Below, piece after piece: positions 1 through 13,301 of a stretch of DNA of 64,000 nucleotides. The notes under the pieces were generated by a model. That model searched no databases, was not told the origin of the DNA, and saw nothing but the letters and a program-made list of their open reading frames with translations. Numbering within the stretch: position 1 is the stretch's first letter; each line of letters begins with the position of its first letter. The stretch is from Tribonema minus (Eukaryota; Sar; Xanthophyceae; Tribonematales; Tribonemataceae): assembly GCA_017506865.1 (NCBI GenBank), contig JAFCMP010000122.1:62001-126000 (forward strand). Direction: 5' to 3'. Both the position numbers and the translations under genes were made by a program.

Positions 1-426
1 GCCCTCTGCGACTTGGCTGAGGCCTTTCGTATGACTGTGAGCACGCGCACGTCTCACGCCTTGCGTCCTGAGGCAGAGTTGTACTATGGGGGGTGCCGAT
101 GGACTGCGGAAGTTGTGGTTGAGGTATCTGACGGCTCCCCGGGGCACTTCATCAGCTTCCATGTTCTTCAAAAGGTGTGCGGGGCAACACACAGCGTAGC
201 AGCGTTTGTGAACGGTAGCATTATGGTCACCTGTGTGGCCAAGGGCGAGCAGAACAACAGGCGCCGCCGTGAAACCGTGTCCGATAGCACGGGTGCATCT
301 GACGTAAGTGTTTCCCGGAACTTTTTTGGGGTAACCCTTGGCGGCGCCTGGGATGCCTCCGTCTTTACAAGGTGGGCAGATGATGCAGGCAACCTGAACT
401 TTACAGTGAAGGTCTCAATGCGGTAG
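1..426 (+). CDS. BTB-BACK family protein, copy A (C-terminal part, enters from left edge)
   Basis: The reading frame is open from base 1 and ends at TAG 424-426, so only the last ~141 residues are in view. They align with the C-terminal module of copies B, C, D and E: a conserved Trp/Tyr-rich stretch, a segment like 'TCVAKGEQNN', then 'RWADDAGNLNFTV' near the end. This module follows the BTB and BACK domains in the complete copies and faintly resembles a MATH/TRAF-like fold ending, which is inference. No lesion is visible in this part, unlike the other four copies. Function unknown; BTB-BACK proteins elsewhere are often Cullin-3 substrate adaptors, but no partner can be read from the sequence. 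Confidence 0.7.
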   Translation, partial: ALCDLAEAFRMTVSTRTSHALRPEAELYYGGCRWTAEVVVEVSDGSPGHFISFHVLQKVCGATHSVAAFVNGSIMVTCVAKGEQNNRRRRETVSDSTGASDVSVSRNFFGVTLGGAWDASVFTRWADDAGNLNFTVKVSMR

Positions 427-1865
427 CCGGGACTGTGCGGCAAAGAGGCGCATACGCCGCAGTACGGCCGATTTGAAGTACAAAATGTCATGACACACAT
501 GGCAGAATCCAGGGGGGGGGGGCACATGGAGGAGGACGTAGGGGAGGACCCCGAGATGCCATTTGGCGGCGGCGGCGTTTGAGTGGTCGTCGTTGCGACA
601 CTTTCAGACTGTCATACGACATGTAGATTCCTTACAGCCAGATGCCAATCATCTGGGCTTTTTCGCGCCCTGAGCGAGAATTAATAAAAAGTACAAAATA
701 CCGTGCACAAACGTTTTTGATTATGTGGTTTACGATACTGCCCTGCCTGAGCTCCATGTCTGCTCACTGGCTGTGCCGTGTGCCGATATGTGCCTTGCAC
801 TGCATTCGTGCAGCTGCTGTTCTACTAGTAGTACATGAATCATTGTGAAGCACCTCAAAATCATATCGCCAAGCGGCCGCTATTCAATGCGGTGGATCCT
901 GATGCAAGGCCAGTGTATGTGCTGCACATTGGTGGTGTTCATGTGTGGAGGCCGTCAGAAGCTTCCACAAGCAGCAAAATTCATGCATGTTCGCCTATTT
1001 CTGCTTGAGACTCTGAGGTTGTAGGCAAATTTTTCATGTATGCTTTTGCCACGAGGCAGTGGCTTCAGGTACAGCAGGCAGACCCGTACACGCATTGCTT
1101 TGCAACGTCTACTGGTGGCATGCACATTTTGTGCACTTCTGCTGTTTACACAGCAATCGCCTGTAAACTATAGGATCTACAGACCCACACCAGTGTGACA
1201 AACGACACCAACTTGATATTTTCCCTCGTGTCTGCTGCCCTAGTCTTATGTCACACTCATGTGATAACACATGCATACAGGAGTACTTGCTGCCGCGCAA
1301 TAAATGTCTGCTGCGGAAGACCTTAACGGTGGTATTCTATCTCCCACAGATGATGCATTCAGCCACACAGGCTGGGCCGCTCGGTCACAGCAGTCAGCTG
1401 CAGACGGTGAAAACCGCAGCTTTGAGGCTCGTTTTTGTGCCATCACGCCTGACGGTGCCTCAGCTTTGCAGCATGTCTGCAGAGCACGTGTACCCCGTAT
1501 ACTGGGGCGCGTCGCACGCCTTTGTGTACATGCACCAGACCTCGCACACACTCATCGCAACATTGCGCAATGTTTTTTTTTGTGTGTGTAGACACTCACA
1601 GCACTCGTGTGTCGGCCTCCGGAGCACGCGGTGCGGTAGTTCCTAGACGGGAGGACTGACCAGGGCATCGCGACCACAACCACAAGTGTGAGCAAGAACG
1701 AACTGCAACTTCAAGCAGAAGCTCGCGAATAGAAGGCCATCAAACATCACGTCCATGTGCTCTCTCCCATCTATTCAATCTATGTGGTGACGTGAATGGC
1801 AAAGGGCGGCGCCATGAGGTTCAAGGCATGTAATATCACAGCCCAGCGGCCGCGGTTCAGACAAC
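427..1865. other. intergenic region between BTB copies A and B
   Basis: No ORF here looks conserved. It has a G-run near 511-520 and an AACTTCAA motif near 1708, about 160 bp before the copy B start codon. An ORF at 1304-1591 (95 residues) has no recognisable domain and I do not call it a gene. Confidence 0.5.
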
Positions 1866-3359
1866 ATGTGCACTCCTGCGGCGGCACAGACTGCCCTGCC
1901 AGCTCTGGCAGTCCCTACAGCAACACGCCTGTGGGAGAACGTGCCCTACTCCGATGTCATCCTCACATTCGGCGCTGCAACAGCCGGCGGTGCGCAAGTC
2001 CAGCCACCTTCGACGGCGCCGACAACCGCAGCAAGTTCATTCAACACTGTCGCTGGCGGCAATGCAACCGAGGAGGCGGAGGCGAACAAGAGCGCTGCCA
2101 GCGGTCATCACGACAACGACGCATCGCCACTTGGAGCCAGGCGACTGCATGCTCATGCCGCCATTCTGATCATGCACAGTAGCGTGCTGGAAACCAAGCT
2201 TAGACGCTGGACCGGTCCCGAAAGGCCCGTACACATCAACATCGAGCTTGACGACGAAGCAGAGGTGACCGCTTTCGAGGACGTCATGTGGAGCATGTAC
2301 CATGGCAAGCTGCCAGCAGACAACATGTCGATGGAGCGGGCGCTTCTCATCGCACGGCTGGCGGACGCTTATGCTGTTAACATCGTGCTATGTGCGGCCA
2401 CCGCATGGCTCAACCAGCAAGCTAGCCCGGCCTGGGATGATGCGCTGCGCACCTTCGAAGCGCCTGCCAGTGTGCGTGATCGTCTAGACCTTCAGAACGC
2501 ACAGGCGGCAATACTGGAGCGCGCAGAGGACCTAGAAAAGGCTATGAACGACGAAGAGCTACACCAGCAGCTGACGGAGCTGCCGGAAGCAGCGGTCGTC
2601 GCATTGCTCAGCAACAACCGGCTCGCAGTCGCAGCGGAAAGCACGGTGGTGGCGTTTACTATCAGGTGGGCACAGAAGCATGGGCTGGCAACAGTCCCTG
2701 ACGCAGTCGCCAACTGCATCCGACTCAAGCATGTCAGCGGCGGATTTCTGGCAGGCGTCGCCCATTTCTTCCTGCTGTGGACTTGCCAGGTGCTTGCCCT
2801 GCTGTTGCAAGCCAAAGCTTCGCGGTCGGCATGGTGCGAGTTGCTGACGTCACGGAACATGCCACAGGTGCTCAAAGGTACTAATGACATTGAGCGGCCA
2901 AAGTCATCCACCAGGGCAGTGAAATTCAAGCCCGTCTTGTCATTGAGTGATCTGGCGCAAGCTTTCACCAATGCGGTACAAGCACATGAAGCCCAATCGG
3001 TGTTGCCTAGCGGCAGCGTGTTTCATGCCGGATATAGGTGGTTTCTGCAGGTTAAGATCGCCGCCTCACCAGGCAATTCGTCCTTGTAAAGCGTAGCTGT
3101 TCATGTTCATCAAGCAATGGACGCAAACGGCTCCCTTGCCGGGTTCATGAATCGCAAAGTTGCCATCACCTCCATAGCCAAGGATCAGACGAACAATATT
3201 GCGCGCTCTCCACACTGTCAGGCTAGCACACCTGACACAGTAGGACGAGGCTGGCTCAATTTCTTTGGGATTGCGCTTGATGTATGGAGTGCTGCAGAAT
3301 TCGAACGGTGGGTGGATGATGCCGGCAACCTCAACTTTGATGTGAGAGTCACCCTTTAG
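1866..3359 (+). pseudogene. BTB-BACK family copy B, interrupted by one in-frame stop
   Basis: From ATG 1866 to TAG 3357-3359 the same frame holds 498 codons, interrupted only by a TAA at 3087-3089. Before the stop lie a BTB domain (segments like 'LWENVPYSDVILTFG', 'LHAHAAILIMHSSVLE', 'MYHGKLP') and a BACK-like helical region with 'ALLSNNRLAVAAEST'. After it the C-terminal module continues ('RWVDDAGNLNF'). Protein identity to copies C and E is high throughout. The 3' flank (about 3360-3640) is also homologous to the 3' flank of copy E, so the copies arose by segmental duplication that included non-coding sequence. Either this is a young pseudogene, or a truncated 407-residue BTB-BACK protein is made. 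Confidence 0.8.
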
Positions 3360-6300
3360 TAGCTGTGCAGCGCCATGCAGCTACATTCACAATGCACTGC
3401 CGCCACATTACCTCTTCCTGATCTCAGAGTCGCTGCTTCCGCTGTCATACAATGCGCCAGGCTTGTTCATGCGCAGTGCACTGCATGCGTACCTTGCTTT
3501 TTTGCGGCACTGCTTGCACTACCGCAGTTCAGAAGGGCATTCAAAACTGTGCGGAGAGATCACCAGCTTGCTAGCGTCAGCAATCATGTTGTGTTGAGCA
3601 CTGGTGTTCTTGTGAAGCGCTGCAAGCCACCAGTCCATGTCTACAAGAGAACGATCTTCGACGGCGGGCGTCATGCATAAGTGAAACCCTAATTTAAGCA
3701 GGGGCAAGCTGCTGTGAATGCTGCAGGGTATAGACGGCAATGGTGTTGGGTGGAGGGCACGAGGTCTTAACCTACGGTCAATCACTGACGAGCGAGTTTG
3801 CTGCAGGTCATGCACCACCAGTGCCAATTCAGCAAGCATGCAACACCCAGGACATTGCAGTCAAGCACAGGCAATGCATTGCCACGGCGGCACAATCATT
3901 GATGCAAAGCATAACGAGGCACACATTCATGTATGCAAAATCATTGATGGCGGGGCAGAGACTGAGCCATCTGTTGCACTGCATTGGTATTGTCCAGCGT
4001 TCAACTCACATGCCCTGCATAAAATACTTGTCCACCAGGAAGGCGATACGCTTGCACCATGGGTAAATACACGCCTATGCATACCAATAGTAGCCATTCC
4101 AATTATGTGAGCTCGGAAAGTTCAGGGGGACATGGTTCAAGGACCATATGATCATCAACGCTGAAGACTCAGTCTGGTGGCATAACAGCACTCGATGTGC
4201 GTTGTCGGTAGGCGTTATATGGTCCTGTGCATTCACTATAGATGAAAATTGCAGGACGAACGAAAGGAGCATGGTTGTGCATAGCTTGGTTAACACTCGT
4301 CATAGGTATCCTGTGGCCAAGCTCCACGACACACGTGGCAGGACTTGAATTCCGAATCGTACGAATACAAACGGTCATAGAACTCCTTTGCCAACCCTAA
4401 AACACGAGGCCTGTCGGGCAAATCTGCATGTGGTGGCAGCCCAACATGGATGATCCAGTGATCCTACTGTAGCTGGTATACCCCATATAGCAACTGCACA
4501 TGTGCAATTTGCAACACAGTAGTATTGCAACATTTGGGCCAGCGTGGCAGCCGTTTCATTTTTCAGAGGATTAAATGCTTGTGTGTTGCTGCATTCAGCC
4601 ACTGTAGTATCGGCACCTGCGCGCCCTTCTTCATGACCAGCGGTGAAGGCTTCTTGTTGCTAAGCCACTGCTACTTACACATCCCCAGCGACTGCCTCCT
4701 GCTTGCGACGTAGACGCTGCTGCCTTGTGATAAACAATTGAAGCTACTCAAGTAGTTGACTTGGTCTCGAGACAAAATTTTCTGAATTTCTTCAACATTA
4801 CCTCGGCAGCTCCATCGCAGTCGCCTGTGTGTGCACCTGTGCATCATCTGTGACATAAGCAGAAGCCCCACAAGGCCACGGTGCTGTTGTTTGTGCTGAG
4901 CGCTGCTTCAGGTGCCTGTTGAACACAGCTGCCTGCGCACGGTATGCGTTGACCGTCCATCTGCCCCGCAGCAGACATTTGTTGCATCTGCTGCACTGAA
5001 AGTCTCTGCATGTCTGGCTGTTTGCCCACAATGTTTTAACTGCTTGTCATGTCTATGCTTGACGGACGGCCAGTGACTAAAGCAAGAAGTCGCATGCGGC
5101 CTCTGTTGTTGGCCGCAATGAGTCATACACATGTGTATTTTAAGTGCCAAATAAGCGTTCTTGCTTGCGCCTCACATGAAGCTAGTACAAGAGATGAGGT
5201 GACTTCGGCTTGCCATCATCACATTGAGCACCCTCGCCGGCTCACAGGTTGCTTGTGCCACAGTGGTAGTCAGCACAGGAGGGCAATGACTGAACACGCG
5301 CGCCAAAATTTCACTACAGTAGGACTGCATCTCCCCAAACCAGGCAATCACTGGTGGTGCTACTTTAGTACATGCATCTGCCTTGATGTGATGTTGTGCG
5401 GCGCACAAATCGTTTTTCAACTTGAATACACATGAGCCTTGAGGCTGGGGCTGGGCACGCGCAAACACGAAACTTCATAGCCAGTATGAAAGGAGTCACA
5501 TGTAAAGTTGCACAACTTTTACAATTGCAGTAACTGCATCACAGCTTTGTTGTGGTGGTTGATGAGACAAGTCACTCTGCCTGCCATCTAGAAGTACAAT
5601 TTTCAGCTTCGATCAGCGTTCAGCACTCTAATTTGACCATGCTTTGCAGGCAACAAGCTGTTGTGCATGTTGTGAATTATAAAGCAATTGACATCTGCTT
5701 TCAGATGCCAACCTGAGAGTTGTGGCTGAACACTTCAAGTTACACTTGACACGGGTGCATTCATTGCATAAACTCATTAAAAAAATGGTTCACAAACTTT
5801 ATGCAAGCAGCAGAGGAAACGGGCGTTACTGTTATCGTTATGGTCATCCAGCTTCAGCCACCGGAAAGCTGCAGCACCATTCATGGACCATCGGTGATAA
5901 CAGCTGCTAATCAGTTGCTTTTGAGTTAAAACAAGCCACAACTGTGAACGTAGCGCGCCGGTCGGGGAAATGCTCATGCCCATGACGCACCCACTGTCAC
6001 TGTAGATCGAAGGCGCGTGTAACGCGTCAAGTGTCAGGCAAAGTGCAAGCGCGCGCAATTAGCCCGCGCAAATGCGCCCCGCACCGAACGGATCGCTAGC
6101 GCGCCGGATGTACCCCCCGTCAAAGAGGGCATGTGCGCGTGAGACGTCTCTGCAACCAGAAGAGCATGCTCTAAAGACGCCCACCGCTAAGGCAAACGTG
6201 GACATGCACACCAAGCCCACCAAGCCCGTTGCCAGACAGAGTACGGGTGCTTGTGATGTGCCCACCGCAAACAGGACCGCGGTCGTGCATGAACTCCCTG

Positions 6301-7698
6301 CTGCTGAGTAGACCGCCGACAGGTGCATGCAAAGCGTGCAGCGTCACAGAGCGCAGGCTCACATGAAATAACCTAGCAAGCCTCGTAATTGGCCTTGCCG
6401 TGCTTGCAATGCCAAATGAGTACAACAAATTTGTTGTTGAAACAATGCAGCAGGTGTGCGTTGCTCGCCTGTTGCCTGCATTGAGTCCGCATCGTGTTGG
6501 CGCTGAATATCTACTTGACATGGTGAGCAGACTCGATGGCGATGTGCGTGTCAGCACTGCGGTGCTGCCTTTGAGCTAGCTTCAGCAGCAGCCTGCTGCA
6601 CCTTCACATTGTGGCTGGTGCGTTTGTTGAGACAGCTACACCAGCGCTGAATACGCCACTCCTGACCACAGATGTACACTACAGCTGGGTGACTCATGAC
6701 ATGTGTACAAAGTCTGTGACCCCCGCCTCTCCGAGTCCCCCACATTGTAATTTGCACGCCCACCACTATTGGCTGGAGGCAATTTGCCCAGAGCAAGTTG
6801 AACACGCATCCAACAAACCAGGCGTACGTTTATGGGGTAACAGTCGCTGGGTCGGGACCTTGCAAGGCAACTGCAGGGGCTACAGTGACAAAGCACCGCG
6901 CGCTCAGTGACGGGACCGCCTCTTTACCACTTCAGGCAGAGTCCAGTGTGCGTGCTTCCCATCATAATAAAGTGATGCCTGTTGCTGGATGTACTGGGGC
7001 ACTGCATAAAAACCGGCATGTCACCTCAGCCTGCACTTCAGCAGTGAAAGTCGGACATGCACCGCTTCTGCAGGAGTGAGTGCAGTTGAGAAAAGCACTG
7101 ATGCCAGCAACACCTGAAACACCTATGGGGGATCGCCAAGTGCACATCACATCGAGTTACGGCTGCACTTTTCCTCGTATTGGCTGCCCCGTTCTCGTTT
7201 GCCAAGATCTGCCTCTGCAGCAAATGCCTGCTGCAAGTGACCGCAGTAGTAAGAACCCGCCTCCCAAAGCTGGCACTCGTGCAGTATTCAGCTCACAGGC
7301 TGGCTGACAAGCTGGCCACATGCCATCAGCTGCGAATGACGCACCTGCTTCTGCTGCTTGCTTTGATGCACCACCCTTGCTGTGCCTCAGCCTTGTCACA
7401 GACTCAGCAAAGCGCTTCTCAGATCCTATGGCGCGGTGTGTGATGTCTGTGAGGAGCTCCTTCCGCACCTGCCACCCATTCTGCGCAGTAACTAAAGGCA
7501 AGTTTTCGCACTTCGTCCCACGTGCCGCCACCTCGATCGATGACTTTCGAATTGTTCAAATTAAAAGTTCAAAAATCAAACTTCAAGGCAAACTTCAAAA
7601 CAAAAGCAACTTCAAGGATCAAACTTCAAGAGAAACTTCTGAAACTCGGCATGCTGGGGGCAGCAATTGACTGACATCAAAATACCAAGCAAGAAAGC
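3360..7698. other. intergenic region between BTB copies B and C
   Basis: About 4.3 kb without a supportable gene. The first ~280 bp match the flank downstream of copy E. ORFs of up to ~130 residues occur on both strands but lack recognisable domains and overlap one another. The last part (7550-7642) is a cluster of AACTTCAA-type motifs just upstream of copy C. Confidence 0.5.
7550..7642. repeat. cluster of AACTTCAA motifs upstream of BTB copy C
   Basis: Four close matches to AACTTCAA occur in about 65 bp (near 7579, 7591, 7609, 7621), ending about 60 bp before the ATG at 7699. The same octamer recurs upstream of copies B and E and in two divergent promoters of this window. A regulatory role is inference. 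Confidence 0.45.
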
Positions 7699-9197
7699 AT
7701 GAGCAATCCTGCGGTGCCACCGGCTGCAGCAGCTGAAGGTTCTAACGGAGCAGCGACCCAGGCAGCTTTGGCAGCAGTGGCTGCAGCAGCACGCCTTAGG
7801 GAAAACACAGCCTTTTCAAACGTCCTTCTCACGTTCGGCACTGCAACAGCCATGTCGCAGCGCCAGGACGGTGCAAGCCACAAGAGGAAGAGAGGATCAG
7901 GTGGCAAGGGTGCCAAGAGGAAGGGCAAGGGCGCCGCTGCCAGCGAACATCACGACGATGAGGCACTGCCCACAGGAGTCAGGCAGCTGCATGCTCACGC
8001 CGCCGTTCTCAGCATGCACAGCAGCGTGCTTGAAACCAGGCTGAGCCGATGGACTTGGCCCGAGAGACCTGTCCTCGTCAACATCGAGCTCGACGACGAG
8101 GCAGAGGTGGCCGCATTTCAGGAAGGCATGTGGAGCATGTACCACGGCAAGCTGCCCACAGAGGACATGACGGTGGAGCGGGCGCTTCTCATCGCACGGC
8201 TGGCGGACGCCTATGCTGTTGAGATCGTGCTGTGCGCAGCCACCGCATGGATAAACCAGCAGGCTAGCCTGGCCTGGGATGATGCGCTGCGCATTTTCGA
8301 AGCGCCTGCCAGTGTGCGCGAACGTCTAGACCTCAAGAAGGCGCAGACAGCGATGCTGGAAAGCGCAGGGGACCTAGAGGAGGCAATGAACGACGGGCAG
8401 GTACGCAAGCAGCTGATCATGCTGCCAGAAGCAGCGCTCGTGGCATTGCTCAGCGATGACCGGCTCGCAGTCGCAGCGGAAAGCACAGCAGTCGCGCTCG
8501 CTATCAGGTGGGCGCAGAGGCACGGGTTGGCGACGGTGCCTGACGCAGTTTCAAGCTGCATCCGGCTCAAGCACCTCGACATCGGATTTCTAGCAGGCGT
8601 CGCCCATTTCTTCCCGCTTTGGACGCCCCGCGCGCTTGCCCTGCTGTTCGCCGGCAAGGCTTCGCTGTCTGCATGGCAGGAGGTGCAGAAGTTAAAAAGT
8701 GTGCCACAGGTACTCAAGGGCACCAACGAGCTCGAACGGCCAAAGTCATCCATGTTAGCAGCGGAATTCAAGGCTGTCATGCCGCTGAGTGATTTGGCGA
8801 AAGCCTTCAACGAGGCTGTAGAGAAGCTTGCCCCTCAATTCATGGCGCTTGAAGGCGAAGTGTACAATGCCGGGTACGGGTGGGCTCTATGCGTCACTAT
8901 CTTTTCCATGGAGCCTCCGCATTCGCGTTTCTGCACAGGTGTCTATCTTCTCCAAAGGGTGGATGCAAGCAAGTCCATGGAAACACGAATCTTGAGATCG
9001 TATACAATCACATGCGTTGCGAAGAATGAGACGAACAACATCGTGCGGTCTGCAGAGTCGAACGAAGCTGTCGTCAGCCCACAGGGCTGGTTTAATTTCT
9101 TTGAGATGATTTCGACAGCTGGCATGCAGAGAGCTTCGAAAAGTGGGCAGATGATGCGGGCAACCTCAACTTCAGCGTCAGGGCCAACATCTTGTAG
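7699..9197 (+). pseudogene. BTB-BACK family copy C with a late 1-nt frameshift
   Basis: ATG at 7699. The BTB domain is at about residues 33-170, with a low-complexity Lys/Arg-rich insertion after 'LLTFGTATAM' ('RKRGSGGKGAKRKGKGA', possibly a nuclear localisation signal). The BACK-like region is about residues 185-300, and the C-terminal module starts near 370. Near 9108-9122 one nucleotide is missing relative to copies D and E. The ancestral frame resumes as 'WHAESFEKWADDAGNLNF' and stops at TAG 9195-9197 (1499 nt, one short of a codon multiple). The shifted frame runs on to 9324 with an unrelated tail. It may still make a BTB-BACK protein with an altered end. Intronless, unlike most genes around it. 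Confidence 0.8.
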
Positions 9198-10699
9198 CTG
9201 CGCCAGCGCGATGCATGCCCTCTGCAATATGCAAAACATGCACGCTATTTCTCGTCGCCTGAAAGTGCTTTCTTTCTCAACTGCGCCGCTGCCATGTCAA
9301 TGCACCATGTCTGCTCACGCATGATGCTGTACATGCGCATCAAGCACTTTTTGTCTGGCGCTGCATGGTTCATGCCGGCATCTGCAAGCCACAGTTGCTG
9401 CCCATTGTGAGGATTTTGGTGTAGGGCTAGTATTGCTGATGAGCGCTGCTGGATGGAGGTGGGTGCATATCATTCAGCTCTGCATTGCTCTGCCTCAGTT
9501 CGACAGCACCATAGGCGCGTGCATGACAGCGCAGTCATTGCGCCTTTTGGGGCCAGCACAGCGCATTGCATGTTGTTCAGAGGATGATGGTGCGTGTACA
9601 CCTCATCAGCAAGGCAAGGCAGCATAGCCACATGAGCTGACTACTGTAAAAAGTGTTGTCAAATTGAGGTGCATGCACTGCTTGCAACACATTGAGAATG
9701 CTCTTGCGGTTGCAGCGGTCAATCACTTTTGTGGTCCAGATGTCAAGCATTGCGGCCAGTACAGCTGCACACTGACGCCATCACCACTCAGTGCTAAGAC
9801 CACTGTTGCCTTCGCGTAGTGCAGCAGCCTTCTGCACGTGCACGCTCCAGTTGCTACCATACGGCGCACTGCTTCACGGTTGGTCATGCTCAGAACTGCC
9901 GCATGCACACGGAGCACATGCCTGTGTCCCGTGACAGCGCACATGTAAAGCGTCCACTGCACTCAGTCCATGCATGCTTGGCCAGTGGCAATCTGACCAA
10001 GGGTATTGAGCTGCCGCTGGCACAAGGGTTGTTCATCAGGCAGCCGCTGCAAGGAATCATGACAAGGAATAATGTTGTCAGAAAACCGGCAGCAGCGCTT
10101 TCAAGATTCTCATCATCTGCATCTGCATTGCGAATTTCTTTGTCAACGCTCAGGCCGTGCATCAGCACTACATAGAAGTTGAGCAGACTGATGGACACGC
10201 AGTGGCCTACACTCAACTCAGACCTCATGCTAAGAAATGCAGAATGAAACATCAAGGCATCTGTCAATACATGCAACAAAGAAGAGGGCATGAGCAAATA
10301 ACATCTGCTCGCAAAACGTCAATCCAACATGCACCTCCTGCATTCTTCTTCGGTGACTTTGCATTATGTACATGAGCGACCAACCGCCACACGAGAATGA
10401 CAGCGGCGTGATGCCACTCGAAAACCCCTATTATGCAGGGGCAGAAGCCACGTTGCCAATGCGCACCAGAGCAGTGGCAAACTGACTCGCGGAGCATCAC
10501 CATCACTACCACTTGCGCGCACGCCTGGCATGGTGGACAGCTTGCAAGGGACTGGAAGCATTCTACAGCCCTGCTGCTCACGCACTTGGCAGATGATTTT
10601 CCCTTCCAGGCACACACGTCAAAACAGATGCGCCATCCCGGGGACGTGTACCCACGTGAGCACCGGTCGAAGTTGAGGTTGATTGTGCATTTGTGCACT
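9198..10699. other. intergenic region between BTB copy C and the LLPH-like gene
   Basis: No gene supported. A minus-strand ORF at 9890-10297 (135 residues) has a short acidic stretch but no domain I recognise. Confidence 0.45.
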
Positions 10700-13047
10700 C
10701 TAAAAGTTGACCATTTTCTTCCTGCGTGAGCGCGACTTCTTGGCGAGCTTTGACTCCTTGGTGTTCGTGCGCAGCGCCACCTTGGAGACGCGCTTGTTGC
10801 CGCGGTGGGTGACCGCCGGCGCCGCCTCCTGTTGGCCACAAGCAGAGCGCAAGCAGCACGGCCACTGGTCAATACTTCGAAGTACAATACAATGGGAGGC
10901 CACTTTGCAGGATACAACAAGCCACTGCATGTAAGTGACAACTTGGTGTTGCGATTTTGATGTTATCGGTGCCAAGAGCGCCAAGTGGCCAAATGGCGAT
11001 GGGGGGGTGGAGGGTACCAGAGGCACGACTACGTAAATAGACAGTGTTGAAACGCACAATATATCAACATCCCTCCATCAATGCGAACAAGCTACTCGCC
11101 CCCAAAAATCGCGAGATAGCACATGGCGGGAGTTTGTGCGATACTCAAGCTAGGTGAATAGCGCATGATACTTATACATGCGCCTTTTGCTGGCATTGTG
11201 CAATACATGATGTCATTGCATACACAATTGTTTCCCTCGCAACGTGCGTATTGCGCCTGGGCACCATAACCTGTGCCTCCTGTAGCTGTGGGGTCGTGCT
11301 GACGGCAAGGTAGCTCTGCTGCGCACCGTCAACTGCTAATCACACGGCGTGTGTCACAGGAGATGCAAAATGTGGTTATCCTCCTGCAGCTACACTGGAG
11401 CCCCTGCCGTTCGTCAACGCATGCACTGATGCCACCGCAAACTGCGAGCAGTGCAGGTAGTGAAAAATCTTGTTCACCAGGCAGAGAGTGACCTGAAACT
11501 CAGGCGACAGGAGACGCGCCGCGTCGGTGCTTACCCTAGCTCCAACCCTAACCCTAAGGTGAGTGGAGAGACGCACAGGTGGTGATCCTGCGATTCGGAG
11601 GTGGGCCGCACCCCATTGCCGACTCACACCCGCCTTGCCACCCGTAGTGCAAGAGCCATCTTGTGCTCAAGGTATAATGATCATGCCTTTTCAAAAGAAA
11701 TTGCCTAGGTGTTCCTGTGAACACGCACACCTTTGTGGCATGAGCACAATGCTCTCGTTAACACTGTTTACTGTGTACTTTGACGTAAAACTTTCCTATA
11801 CCGGACAAGTCAGCGGTACAGTACGGTACTGCTAGTGTCTTACTGGCAATTATATGGCCTCATGCCCCAAATGAGTATGAACTATGCATTTCTGCTCATG
11901 ACACCAGTTATGTGCCAGACGCGACACAAATTTCCACCTCGTGAGCATCGTGTCTCTGACGGCTCAACATGCTCTTTCAGCGCACATACCTGCTCTGCTA
12001 ATGCCTCCAGGTCCGCCACCCCCGGTGCCGCAACTGGTGACTCCCCCCCGTCATTGGCCTCCTCCACCTCCATGCTCCCTTCCAATGCTGCCTCCACCGC
12101 TGCTGCCGTCGCCGGCGCTGCCGGTGCTGCAACTCCTGGCTTTGCATAAGGGTGCTTGAACGTGTGCGAGTGTTTTGACACCTCCGGTTGCAGTGGATTT
12201 TCCGCCTGCGCCTTGTTCAGCAGTCCCTTTAGCTTGTTGATGCCCGGGCCTGGCGAAACGCGTAAGAACATGCAGCTGGTAAGTAAGATGTCAATCTGAC
12301 CTCATCCGAGCGGAGGCATATGACCAACATAATTCAGCTCGCACTGCCTGTATCATTCAGTTCCGGCGACTGCAGCACATTGAATAAACAGGGGGCACAC
12401 CAGTGTTGCAGTCATGATCCGAAAGGTCGACGAAGTGTGTTGATTTGTGTTTTCACTATCGTTTTGTTTTACTGCCTCCACCACATCAACTGTGAAGTGT
12501 TGCGAGTCTAGCATGCCCATGGCCTTAAGCAGTAGCAGCACAAAACAGATGCCTCTCACATATGTAAATTGCAGTCGTGCGATGATACGATTATGGTACC
12601 AAGTCTGCCTGCTCACAAATGGCAATTTACTGCTCGACAAGCTGCGTAGCGCTCCCGTGGCAAATTAAACAGGGCATGAAACAAGCAAATGTAAGCGTGA
12701 CTTGCAGCGGTGGATGAGATGATAGGGATGCGCCACCTCGACTGAAAAACATTGCTAAGCGAGCAGAAACTACTGTACGGCAGCCGCAAACTGTCTCACT
12801 CACCGCTATGATATTGCACGGTCTCCTGCAGCCTCGCCGTACATTTGGCCTGTATTTGTTGTGCATGGGGCTCGCCGTACTGCTTCCTCATGTCCGCACG
12901 ATTGCGTTTCTTGACCTTGCTGCGGATGGATTTGGCCTGAGGTAGAGCAACAACCACCAACTTGGGTCAGCCACACCGTTCAATTACTGGTGGCCTCAGG
13001 CATGAGCCAGGTGCGCTTGAGTCGAATCACAGGATGGCACTCACCAT
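10700..13047 (-). CDS. LLPH/UPF0642 (DUF2423)-like small basic nucleolar protein
   Basis: Four exons, all with GT-AG introns and consistent phases: 13045-13047 (only the ATG), 12804-12936, 11990-12249 and 10700-10828, giving 174 residues. The N-terminus 'MAKSIRSKVKKRNRADMRK' matches the DUF2423 signature (MAKSLRSK-type start) of the LLP homolog/YBL028C family. The C-terminus is strongly basic ('KLAKKSRSRRKKMVNF'), as in that family. The middle (exon 3) is Ala/Glu-rich and not conserved. Family members are nucleolar and linked to ribosome biogenesis; that role is transferred from the family. The start codon is the last codon before the first intron, an unusual but clear arrangement (ATG then GTGAGT). 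It diverges from the dynein gene with 254 bp between start codons. Confidence 0.75.
11531..11558. repeat. telomere-like CCCTAA tract in the LLPH-like gene's last intron
   Basis: Short run of CCCTAA-type units (TTACCCTAGC, then AACCCTAACCCTAAGG) inside the ~1.16-kb intron between exons 3 and 4 of the minus-strand LLPH-like gene. It is one of several interstitial TTAGGG-type tracts in this window. Confidence 0.6.
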
Positions 13048-13301
13048 GATTGCCGCTTGCTTCTGACGAGGCTTCGATCGTTCCACCTGCTGTGTTTCAA
13101 CAGGTGCCAGAGTGCGAGAGTTCAGGCAACTTTACACTGCAGTTGAAGTTTCGAATGGCAACTTCAACAGTTGGGATCCCGCTGTGTGAGCTACTGATCT
13201 GACGCGGGTCCAGCCGGCGGCCTGTTAACAGCTATATGTCGCCACCAATGGCCTGAGACGTTGCAAATCCGCGCGAGGGAAGGCGCTCACTGACTCGGAG
13301 G
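13048..13301. promoter_or_regulatory. divergent promoter, LLPH-like gene / dynein light intermediate chain
   Basis: 254 bp separate the two start codons, which face away from each other. It holds a TTGAAGTT ... AACTTCAA inverted pair at about 13141-13168, the same octamer found upstream of BTB copies and of the coiled-coil/Elongin A pair. No TATA box seen. Confidence 0.5.

Noticed and set aside
9890..10297. 135-codon minus-strand ORF after BTB copy C
   Set aside because: No recognisable domain, overlaps an equally long ORF on the other strand, and lacks supporting splice or promoter signals.
11531..11558. Telomere-like tracts considered as a chromosome end
   Set aside because: They are only 2-4 units long, lie inside genes, and are flanked by unique sequence on both sides.
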